Positions 1 to 6,249 of a stretch of 20,417 nucleotides of DNA are shown in pieces. The stretch is from an uncultured Prevotella sp. Lineage in GTDB: Bacteria; Bacteroidota; Bacteroidia; Bacteroidales; Bacteroidaceae. Numbering within the stretch: position 1 is the stretch's first letter; every line of letters begins with the position of its first letter. The stretch covers positions 1-20,417 of the forward strand of contig URJQ01000046.1 of NCBI GenBank assembly GCA_900548195.1. Reading direction: 5' to 3'. Under the pieces are notes generated by a model that had not been told where the DNA came from, made no database searches, and saw only the letters and a list, made by a program, of their open reading frames with translations. The position numbers and the translations under genes were made by a program.

Positions 1-1
1 G

Positions 2-640
2 CTGTTCGCTATCTATACTTCATACCCTCAGGAAACAATATCAAAAGGATTATTTTTTGATTTTTATTATAATGGTTTTGGTTATACATTACAAACAATT
101 GCTGACGAACTCGTTGACGGAGCAGAAGATGGTAATTTTGTAACAGGAGAAGGACTTGATTATAGGTATAAATCTGTCTATGTAACAGATGAATGGGAGG
201 ATGGGTCCGAAACCCTATGCAAAAAATACACAAACAATGTGAATGGTACAGATTGTAATCCGTATTATTTTATCAGATTAGCAGAAGTTTATTTAATAAA
301 AGCTGAAGCTGAAGCAAGATTGAATAATCTGTCAGAATCTCGCAAATGTTTAAGTGTCGTAACCAATCGTGCAGGATATAAACCTAATTACACAAATCAG
401 ATAGAAAATAAGGATTTGTTATTACAAATATTTCGCCACAAATATATCGAACTAAGTGCTGAAAATAATGAAGAATGGTTCGATATGGTTCGTTATAACT
501 GCCTAGACGGAATAGATTTCGTATCATATGGCTATTTACGATCTTTTGCACATAAAAACCTACCAATCCCTTACGATGCTTTGGCAGGCAATGCTAAATT
601 GGCTCAAAATCCAAGTTACATTTTCAACAATAAGGATTAA
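2..640 (+). CDS. RagB/SusD-family nutrient-uptake outer membrane protein, C-terminal part (5' end outside window)
   Basis: The frame is open from the first bases of the window (codons begin at base 2), so only the last 212 residues are present. SusD-family proteins are surface lipoproteins that bind glycans or peptides over a SusC-type TonB-dependent transporter. The C-terminal signature of the family is visible: an IRLAEVYLIKAEAEARLN helix (TPR-like region), then a KYIELSAENNEEWFDMVRYN segment matching the usual 'RRIEL..E..RWFDLRRW' pattern, and the ending PIPYDALAGNAKLAQNPSY, equivalent to the common 'PIP..E...NP.L.QNPGY' tail. The lipoprotein signal and N-terminal half lie upstream. Nothing downstream looks like a polysaccharide-utilisation locus, so this gene probably ends an operon. 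Its codon use is AT-rich compared with the right half of the window. Substrate cannot be told. Confidence 0.88.
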   Translation: MFAIYTSYPQETISKGLFFDFYYNGFGYTLQTIADELVDGAEDGNFVTGEGLDYRYKSVYVTDEWEDGSETLCKKYTNNVNGTDCNPYYFIRLAEVYLIKAEAEARLNNLSESRKCLSVVTNRAGYKPNYTNQIENKDLLLQIFRHKYIELSAENNEEWFDMVRYNCLDGIDFVSYGYLRSFAHKNLPIPYDALAGNAKLAQNPSYIFNNKD

Positions 641-704
641 GTATAACCATATATTGCACAAAGCAAATGATGTTTAAGTTTATGTAAAAATAAGGAATAA
701 TACA

Positions 705-965
705 ATGTCACATTTACTATTTGCAACACAGTTGCTATTTATTGGTTCTACAGAATTGCTGCTGATTGGTGGCATAGCGTTACTCTTGTTTGGCGGTAAG
801 AAACTGCCTGAGATGATGCGTGGCTTAGGACAAGGAGTTCGGGAGTTCAAAAAAGGAGTCAATGACACCAAAGAAACCGAAAAGAATCCTAAAGAGGAAG
901 TAGAAAAGAAAGAGTCAGAAGAAAATCCATCAATAGATGAATTAAAAAATGACGAAAGAAAATGA
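705..965 (+). CDS. tatA: Sec-independent protein translocase subunit TatA/TatE family
   Basis: An 86-residue protein with one N-terminal membrane helix (about residues 16-29), the hallmark FGGKKLPE hinge (residues 29-36), an amphipathic helix (MMRGLGQGVREFKKG) and a highly charged Lys/Glu tail. TatA oligomerises with TatC to move folded proteins carrying twin-arginine signals across the inner membrane. The hinge and the neighbouring tatC make the assignment firm. Its last 17 bp overlap the start of tatC, so the two are translationally coupled. No tatB gene is seen; in many Bacteroidetes a single TatA-type subunit serves both roles. The upstream gap of 64 bp has only a weak match to a promoter, so co-transcription with the SusD gene cannot be excluded. 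Confidence 0.94.
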   Translation: MSHLLFATQLLFIGSTELLLIGGIALLLFGGKKLPEMMRGLGQGVREFKKGVNDTKETEKNPKEEVEKKESEENPSIDELKNDERK

Positions 966-1743
966 TTCTAATTTAATGACATTCGGCGGACATTTAGAAG
1001 TGCTCCGTCGAATGTTATTTCGCATTATTGCTGTTGCTGGAACGCTCTCTGTAATCGTTTTCTTTTGTAAGGAGACTACTTGGGGGATATTATTAGCCCC
1101 AAGTGAATACAATTTCACCACATATACGTTTATAGAGAATATCGTATCGTTATGTGGTTATGATTTCCATTTTGAAAAATTCCATGTTGATTTAATCGCA
1201 ACAGACTTATCCAGTCAATTCATGACCCATATTACAACATCTGTGTATTTGGGGGTATTAGGAGCTTCGCCTTATATCCTTTTTGAACTATTCAAATTCG
1301 TATCTCCTGCACTTTATGAAAGCGAAAAGAAGTATTCGGTAAGCGTAGCTGTAATAATATATTTATTGTTTATAATAGGAGTCCTCATGAGCTACTATAT
1401 ATTGTTTCCAATTTCATTCCGTTTTTTGGGTACATATAGTGTTTCTGAAAATATTCGCAGTACCATTACATTGGATTCTTATGTTGAAACGTTTACAACT
1501 TTGACATTCATTATGGGGATTGTTTTTCAATTACCAGTAATTATGTTCTTTTTAGCTAAATTAGGGTTCATATCTTCACAACTATTGGCGAGATATAGGA
1601 AGCATGCTTTGATTGTCATTATGCTTGTTGCAGCAATTATAACACCTCCAGATTTGATGACTCTTGTTTTGGTAACAATTCCGTTATACTTACTATATGA
1701 AATTAGTGTAAGAATTGCCAAAATCGTTGAAGCAAATAGATAG
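949..1743 (+). CDS. tatC: Sec-independent protein translocase TatC
   Basis: A 264-residue polytopic membrane protein, the size expected for TatC (six helices). The N-terminal cytoplasmic segment carries the conserved HLEVLRRMLFR motif (family: HLxELRxR; its Glu takes part in recognition of the twin-arginine signal), and the first cytoplasmic loop region has FVSPALYESEKK, matching the family F.xPgLyxxEr motif. The end (IITPPDLMTLVLVTIPLYLLYEISV) is also typical. TatC is the receptor for twin-arginine signal peptides and works with TatA. The ATG lies inside the tatA reading frame (overlap 17 bp), which supports a two-gene operon. A strong hairpin follows 17 bp after the stop. Confidence 0.95.
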   Translation: MTKENDSNLMTFGGHLEVLRRMLFRIIAVAGTLSVIVFFCKETTWGILLAPSEYNFTTYTFIENIVSLCGYDFHFEKFHVDLIATDLSSQFMTHITTSVYLGVLGASPYILFELFKFVSPALYESEKKYSVSVAVIIYLLFIIGVLMSYYILFPISFRFLGTYSVSENIRSTITLDSYVETFTTLTFIMGIVFQLPVIMFFLAKLGFISSQLLARYRKHALIVIMLVAAIITPPDLMTLVLVTIPLYLLYEISVRIAKIVEANR

Positions 1744-1760
1744 TTATCAGAATACAGATA

Positions 1761-1809
1761 AAAGAGTATCACGACATTGTTTCAATATAATGCCGTGATA
1801 CTCTTTTTT
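1761..1809. terminator. Terminator between convergent tatC and the minus-strand gene
   Basis: Arms 1761-1776 and 1791-1806 pair over 16 positions with a single A/C mismatch (1774/1793) around a 14-nt AT-rich loop, followed on the plus strand by TTT (1807-1809). It lies 17 bp after the tatC stop. The stop codon of the convergent minus-strand gene (1808-1810) sits at the edge of the stem, and the AAAA at 1760-1763 gives a short U run on the other strand, so it may serve both genes. Confidence 0.85.
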
Positions 1810-2362
1810 ATTTGTCTATATACGATGCAACATAATATACAATAGAAATGACCGTATAAAGGAAACACGGCAAGAATATCCAAAGCAAAGTCTTTGCCCA
1901 ACCATTCGACAACCACACTCCTTCATTTCTTGACATCATATTAGACATATCATAGAAATGGCGAGTGAGGATTTCTTTATTCGCCTTTCGGTGGTCTTCA
2001 AGAAGTTTGGACTCGTTTTCAATGAGTTTCTTCCTGTTGTTGATTGCCTGTTCCATATCGGCATCATCAACCTTAGCTTTGACAGTTATATCTTTTACTT
2101 TGCCGATGTAGGCTTCAATAGCTTTGGTGACAGTATTCGCTTTATCTGAGGCTTCACTCAATTTGTCTTTTGCTTCATGCATGGAAGCAGTAGCCATTTC
2201 AACGCCACTTTTTGCTGAAGTCAAGCTATTGCCAGCATCCTTATAGGCTTGAAGCTGTTGGTCAAACTTGTCCGAAGCCTTATCCGTTTCGATATTCTTG
2301 TCAATCGTGTTCTCGAAAGATCCGAAATCCATATCCGAGATTTTACTTTTACCTATTGGCAT
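1808..2362 (-). CDS. Coiled-coil protein with one C-terminal membrane helix, mobilisation-module associated
   Basis: About 184 residues from ATG at 2362. A longer form from GTG at 2428 would overlap the upstream gene by 37 bp; I prefer the ATG, which lies 29 bp after the upstream stop. The protein is a long hydrophilic, Lys/Glu/Ala/Asp-rich segment with heptad-like pattern (for example EMATASMHEAKDKLSEASDK), then NGWAKTLLWIFLPCFLYTVI, which begins a single hydrophobic helix of about 22 residues close to the C-terminus, ending YIDK. It therefore looks like a tail-anchored inner-membrane protein with a cytoplasmic coiled coil. I do not recognise the family. It directly follows a fragment resembling the end of a relaxase, an arrangement seen in Bacteroidetes mobilisable elements, where small membrane proteins follow the relaxase gene; a role in transfer is an inference. 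Confidence 0.6.
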   Translation of the reverse strand: MPIGKSKISDMDFGSFENTIDKNIETDKASDKFDQQLQAYKDAGNSLTSAKSGVEMATASMHEAKDKLSEASDKANTVTKAIEAYIGKVKDITVKAKVDDADMEQAINNRKKLIENESKLLEDHRKANKEILTRHFYDMSNMMSRNEGVWLSNGWAKTLLWIFLPCFLYTVISIVYYVASYIDK

Positions 2363-2391
2363 AATGTCAGTGCTGTTGGTTAAACATTCGG

Positions 2392-2844
2392 TTATCTGCC
2401 ATACCCTTGCTTCTTGCGAGATCTGCACAGGTGATTAGCCATCATAGCGCAACGATACGCCCAAGACAGTTCATCCTCGTCCTTGTCACGTCCCCAACCA
2501 GAGGTAGCACCACCTCCGCCACCGCCAGACTGGGCGGCAATGGTTGTGGCAGAATCAATGTATTCAGCAAAGAGAAGAATTGCTGTCTTCTGCACATCGC
2601 CAATCTTGGCAAACACATTGTCGGCATCCAAAGCAATGTTCTTGTCGATGACATCCAGACAGTTCTGAGGAATATCAACAGGGTAATGATGACACTCGTC
2701 CGTAGAAAAGTCGAAGTGACGTATCTTTGGAGTGTTGTCCGAAGTGGGCAAGGGTTTGGGCACAGTCATAATCATTGGTTGTTGGGTATTCTTTGTTGGA
2801 GTTGAAACTGGTTTCTCTAATTCTTGATGTAGGACAGTTTGCAT
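2392..2844 (-). CDS. Relaxase C-terminal-tail-like fragment (probable remnant of a mobilisation gene)
   Basis: 150 residues from ATG 2844. No DNA-nicking domain (HUH histidines, catalytic Tyr) is present. The C-terminal third has a run of six glycines followed by ATSGWGRDKDEDELSWAYRC and a basic end (CRSRKKQGYGR). From memory, this Gly-rich stretch followed by an acidic/Trp-containing segment and an Arg/Lys-rich end resembles the tail of Bacteroidetes MOB relaxases; I could not run a search. The frame stays open for 23 codons upstream of the ATG, up to TAA at 2914-2916, with no further ATG, which would fit an in-frame deletion of the catalytic part. A weak -7-like TACTTTTT on the minus strand near 2907-2914 could allow expression of the fragment. 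The Gly codons and the reading frame are natural on this strand; the 132-codon frame on the opposite strand is a shadow. Confidence 0.5.
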   Translation of the reverse strand: MQTVLHQELEKPVSTPTKNTQQPMIMTVPKPLPTSDNTPKIRHFDFSTDECHHYPVDIPQNCLDVIDKNIALDADNVFAKIGDVQKTAILLFAEYIDSATTIAAQSGGGGGGATSGWGRDKDEDELSWAYRCAMMANHLCRSRKKQGYGR

Positions 2845-3059
2845 TGCAAAAGCATCGTGGATACGCTTACAAACAGAAAAAAATATTTTTCCGAAAAGAG
2901 GGTCGAAAAAGTATTAACAACCGTTAAAAAAAACGCATAATTAAGATTTTAGACCAGGAAACGATTCTTGGAAATACCCAAAATTATGTTTTGCGCCTGA
3001 TTGTATATCATTGCCTTTGCTTTTTTTCAATGACATACATTGAGGCTTTATGCCAGAAA

Positions 3060-3197
3060 ACCACAATCTGCTTAATGAAATTCCCACAATCTGCTTAACG
3101 AAATTTCCACAATCTGCTTAATGAAATTCCCACATTCTGCATAATAAAATTCCCACATTCTGCATAATAAAATTCCCACATTCTGCATAATAAATCT
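3060..3197. repeat. Six tandem 23-bp repeats upstream of the ATPase promoter
   Basis: Unit starts at about 3060, 3083, 3106, 3129, 3152 and 3175. Copies 1-3 carry CCACAATCTGCTTAATG (copy 2 has AACG, copy 3 starts TCC); copies 4-6 carry CCCACATTCTGCATAATA. The unit ends in AAATT except the last, which degenerates to AAATCT. There are no spacers. The array stops 8 bp before the -33 element of the ATPase promoter. The stretch 2845-3059 before it holds no gene that I can see. Confidence 0.95.
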
Positions 3198-3205
3198 TAA
3201 AAGTC

Positions 3206-3236
3206 TTTGATATTCAATTACTTTTTTGTAATTTTG
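3206..3236 (+). promoter_or_regulatory. Bacteroidetes-type promoter of the ATPase gene
   Basis: TTTG at 3206-3209, a 19-bp gap, then TAATTTTG at 3229-3236, an exact fit to the Bacteroidetes sigma-ABfr consensus (TTTG, 19-21 bp, TAnnTTTG). The expected transcription start is near 3243, leaving a leader of about 20 nt before ATG 3265. It lies immediately downstream of the 23-bp repeat array. Confidence 0.75.
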
Positions 3237-3264
3237 CCACCATTAACAGAAGAACATTATTTAT

Positions 3265-4542
3265 ATGAAAGAATATAGACCTCGAATAGCAGACCAATTG
3301 TTAACTCGCCGGCTTATGGGAGTTGGTGGAGTATTGATACAGGGTCCCAAATGGTGTGGTAAAACCACAACTGCTGAACAGCAAGCCAAAAGCATAGTGT
3401 ATATGGACGACCCTGAATACATGAACCAAAATATAGACCTGGCAGGATTGTCACCAAAAAGACTTCTTGCAGGAGAAACGCCACGCCTGATAGATGAATG
3501 GCAACTCGCACCACAACTATGGGACGCTGCCCGCTTTGAAATCGACCATAGGAATGAAGAGGGACAATTTATCTTTACAGGATCATCAGTCCCTGTTGAC
3601 ACTGACAAAATACATCATTCCGGCACGGGCAGATTTGCATGGCTAACAATGAGGACAATGAGTCTTTTCGAGTCAGGAGAATCTACCGGTGAAGTAAGTC
3701 TGAACGATTTGTTCTGCAAACCAGACTTAGAAATATTCGGCACCAACGGTCTCAACATCGACTCTATAGCATGGTTGATATGCCGTGGCGGATGGCCAAG
3801 GGCTATCACTGCACGCAAGGAGGTGGCTTTAGACATGGCATATAGATATTACGAAGCCGTAGTAAATAACGACATCTCTCGCGTGGATAATATAAAGCGT
3901 GATGCTGAACGCGCAAAAAGGTTATTGCGTTCCATTGCAAGAAACCAGTGTGCACAGTTGCCTGTCAATACCATCTGCGCGGATATTGAGAGCAATGATA
4001 CCATTGCCACAAACCGTATGACGGTATCATCCTACATAGAAGCACTGAAAAAAATATTTGTACTGGAGGATTCTCCTGCATGGAACCCAAACCTACGAAG
4101 CAAAACCGCAATAAGAACTTCCGAGACAAGGTACTTCTCCGACCCTTCCATCGGAATTGCAGCACTGGGTGTAGGACCTAATGACTTGATAAACGACCTC
4201 AGCACTATGGGATTATTCTTCGAATCCATGTGTATCAGAGACTTACGGGTTTATGCTGATGCATTGGACGGTTCCATTTATCATTATCGTGACAGCAACG
4301 GACAGGAATGTGACGCTGTCATTCATCTACGAAATGGCAATTATGGTCTGATAGAAATCAAATTAGGAGGCGATAAGAACATCGAAGAAGGGGCTGAGAA
4401 CCTAAAGTCACTTGCCTCAAAAATAGACACCACAAAGATGAAAGCGCCTTCATTTCTTATGGTACTGACTGGCACTTCTAAATACGCATTTCAGCGTAAA
4501 GACGGCGTCTATGTCGTACCTATAGGATGTCTGAAACACTGA
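3265..4542 (+). CDS. AAA-family ATPase with C-terminal DUF4143 domain
   Basis: 425 residues. The N-terminal AAA_14-type domain has Walker A GPKWCGKT (residues 27-34), Walker B PRLIDEWQ (73-80) and a sensor-1-like IFTGSS (103-108), followed by the family's typical TGRFAWLTMRTMSLFESGES (121-140). The C-terminal DUF4143 region has GQECDAVI...LIEIK, with D350, E364 and K366 arranged as in the PD-(D/E)XK fold; whether it cuts DNA is unknown. The start YRPRIADQLL is the usual beginning of this family. Members are common, multi-copy and variably present in anaerobic bacteria; their function is not established. The gene stands alone with its own promoter, bounded on each side by a short-period tandem array and with a copy of its 5' end after its stop, suggesting exchange or duplication of the locus. 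Confidence 0.88.
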   Translation: MKEYRPRIADQLLTRRLMGVGGVLIQGPKWCGKTTTAEQQAKSIVYMDDPEYMNQNIDLAGLSPKRLLAGETPRLIDEWQLAPQLWDAARFEIDHRNEEGQFIFTGSSVPVDTDKIHHSGTGRFAWLTMRTMSLFESGESTGEVSLNDLFCKPDLEIFGTNGLNIDSIAWLICRGGWPRAITARKEVALDMAYRYYEAVVNNDISRVDNIKRDAERAKRLLRSIARNQCAQLPVNTICADIESNDTIATNRMTVSSYIEALKKIFVLEDSPAWNPNLRSKTAIRTSETRYFSDPSIGIAALGVGPNDLINDLSTMGLFFESMCIRDLRVYADALDGSIYHYRDSNGQECDAVIHLRNGNYGLIEIKLGGDKNIEEGAENLKSLASKIDTTKMKAPSFLMVLTGTSKYAFQRKDGVYVVPIGCLKH

Positions 4543-4579
4543 CAATTACCTATCAAACAAGTTATTACGCTCAAGTATC

Positions 4580-4597
4580 ATAGACCTCGAATAGCAG
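4580..4597 (+). repeat. 18-bp copy of the ATPase gene 5' end
   Basis: ATAGACCTCGAATAGCAG occurs at 3275-3292 (codons 4-10 of the ATPase) and again at 4580-4597, 37 bp after its stop. Read in the matching frame the second copy gives YHRPRIAGAIL, close to the ATPase start EYRPRIADQLL; this frame continues to a stop at 4627-4629. It may be the scar of a second, deleted ATPase copy. Confidence 0.8.
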
Positions 4598-4644
4598 GAG
4601 CCATCCTCTTTAGTGGCGAAAGTCACTAAGAAGGATGGCTCCTG
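4595..4644. other. 50-nt near-perfect hairpin with GAAA tetraloop
   Basis: Perfect 13-bp outer stem CAGGAGCCATCCT/AGGATGGCTCCTG (4595-4607 with 4632-4644), one mismatch (4608/4631), then nine further pairs including two G-U, closed by a C-G pair around GAAA (4618-4621). No U run follows (GATATTGTTTC), so it is not a textbook intrinsic terminator, though it could stop or stabilise the ATPase transcript 52 bp after its stop codon. Confidence 0.85.
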
Positions 4645-4660
4645 ATATTGTTTCTACACT

Positions 4661-4790
4661 TGTCGTACATTTGGTTCCCTGCATATACGTTTGGTTCGTC
4701 TAACATATACGCATGATTTTATGATATATGCACCTGATTTTACTGATATATACGCATGATTTTCATGACATATACGCATGGTTTTCATGC
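4661..4790. repeat. Degenerate 22-bp tandem array downstream of the ATPase
   Basis: Clear units start near 4682, 4704, 4725, 4747 and 4769 (period 21-22 bp), with a weaker one before 4682. The consensus is CATATACGCATGATTTTCAT plus GA; the two leftmost units have TTTGGTT in place of CATGATTTT. Each conserved unit contains the small palindrome CATG twice. The array lies between the ATPase and the 3' end of miaB (stop 4828-4830). Confidence 0.88.
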
Positions 4791-4827
4791 CTTGTAAGCC
4801 TTGTTTCCTTTGGCTATAGCGTCGGAA

Positions 4828-6141
4828 TCAAGGATTGACTTCTTCGCCAAAGAGGGTGGCGGAAGTGCTTCTGGTGATGCGTACACGGACAGTCTCACCG
4901 ATGTGGTGGTTGCCTTTGTCGAAGACCACCATCTTGTTTTGCTCGGTGCGACCGCAGAGCTGCTCACGGCTTCGCTTGCTATAGTTTTCCACAAGAACAT
5001 CAAACTCCTTGCCTTCATCGAGCTTATAGTTGGCAGCGGAGAGTTCATTCTGCAGGGCAATCATCTCATTGAGGCGAGCTATCTTTGTTTCCTCCGGCAC
5101 ATCATCAGGCAGATGCTTTGAGGCATAGGTGCCTGGGCGCTCTGAATACTTGAACATGAATGCGCTGGCATATCCCACTTCCTTCATGAGAGAGAGAGAC
5201 ATCTGATGATCTTCCTCAGTCTCAGAGTGATAACCGACGAAGATATCTGTCGTAATGGCGCAATCAGGGATGATGCGCTTGATTGCTGCCACGCGGTCAA
5301 GGTACCATTCACGTGTGTATTTACGATTCATGAGCTTGAGTATTCTGTCCGATCCGCTCTGCACAGGCAGATGGATATGCTTGCAGACATTAGGCATATC
5401 AGCGATTACCTGCAGCGTCTCATCGCTCATATCCTTAGGATGTGACGTGGTGAAACGCACTCTCATGGTTGGCACAGCCTCTGCTACCATTCGCAGAAGC
5501 ATAGGGAAAGTGACATCGCCACACACGTATGAGTTGACATTCTGACCGAGTAGAGTCACTTCCTTGTACCCTTTTTCTGCGAGATCCTTTGCTTCGCGGA
5601 TGATGCTTTCCACGTCACGTGAGCGCTCACGACCTCTGGTGTAAGGCACGATGCAGTAATGGCAGAAGTTGTTGCAGCCACGCATGATGCTCACGAAGCC
5701 AGATATGTGCATACCATGAGCACGCTTTGGCAATACATCACGATAAGTCTCTGTGAGCGAAAGCGTTGTATCGATAGCATTCTGACCCAGTTCGCACTGC
5801 GCAATAAGGTCAGGAAGCGCAAGATAGGAATCAGGTCCTGCCACGAGATTGGCGTGATGATGCTCTATAAGCTCATCCTTGACGCGCTCTGCCATACATC
5901 CGAGCACACCGAGAATTACCTTGCGATGCTTATTCTTATTTATATTATACAGCGCCTCAAGACGGTGATAAATCTTGTTTTCTGCATTCTCACGCACTGA
6001 GCAAGTATTGAGGAAAATGGCATCAGCCTCATCAATATCTTCGCACAATTCATAGCCAGCCATCTGCATCACTGAGGCTACGACCTCAGAGTCAGCCACA
6101 TTCATCTGGCATCCGTATGTTTCTATAAACAGCTTCTTCAT
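4828..6141 (-). CDS. miaB: tRNA-2-methylthio-N6-dimethylallyladenosine synthase MiaB
   Basis: 437 residues, normal for the family. MiaB is a radical-SAM methylthiotransferase that converts i6A37 to ms2i6A37 in tRNAs reading UNN codons. Its N-terminal UPF0004 domain carries the three cysteines that hold the auxiliary [4Fe-4S] cluster (C11, C47, C82), the radical-SAM motif CNNFCHYC has C156, C160 and C163, and the TRAM RNA-binding domain ends the protein (FDVLVENYSKRSREQLCGRT through ITRSTSATLFGEEV). The pattern IMRGCNNFCHYCIVPYTRGR and the three N-terminal Cys separate it from the RimO and MtaB relatives. It has its own promoter 35 bp upstream of the ATG and appears monocistronic. No convincing terminator follows; the 22-bp array begins about 40 bp beyond its stop. 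Confidence 0.96.
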   Translation of the reverse strand: MKKLFIETYGCQMNVADSEVVASVMQMAGYELCEDIDEADAIFLNTCSVRENAENKIYHRLEALYNINKNKHRKVILGVLGCMAERVKDELIEHHHANLVAGPDSYLALPDLIAQCELGQNAIDTTLSLTETYRDVLPKRAHGMHISGFVSIMRGCNNFCHYCIVPYTRGRERSRDVESIIREAKDLAEKGYKEVTLLGQNVNSYVCGDVTFPMLLRMVAEAVPTMRVRFTTSHPKDMSDETLQVIADMPNVCKHIHLPVQSGSDRILKLMNRKYTREWYLDRVAAIKRIIPDCAITTDIFVGYHSETEEDHQMSLSLMKEVGYASAFMFKYSERPGTYASKHLPDDVPEETKIARLNEMIALQNELSAANYKLDEGKEFDVLVENYSKRSREQLCGRTEQNKMVVFDKGNHHIGETVRVRITRSTSATLFGEEVNP

Positions 6142-6175
6142 CTGAATAATTTATTGCTTATTTGGAATTATTCTG

Positions 6176-6206
6176 CAAAAATAGTGATATTTTTTGATAT
6201 GACAAA
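6176..6206 (-). promoter_or_regulatory. Promoter of miaB
   Basis: On the minus strand TTTG (6206-6203), 19 bp, then TATTTTTG (6183-6176), an exact match to the Bacteroidetes consensus. The expected start is around 6170, giving a leader of about 30 nt before ATG at 6141. It separates miaB transcription from the GH115 gene upstream. Confidence 0.72.
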
Positions 6207-6249
6207 GTTTTTTCCTCATTTCGCCCAACTCCCTTCATTATGAATGACG

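Noticed and set aside
2363..2428. GTG start for the coiled-coil membrane protein
   Set aside because: It would overlap the preceding gene by 37 bp and add 22 residues of no clear kind; an ATG lies just after the preceding stop.
3060..4790. CRISPR arrays
   Set aside because: The repeats of 22-23 bp follow one another directly with no spacers, and no cas genes are present.
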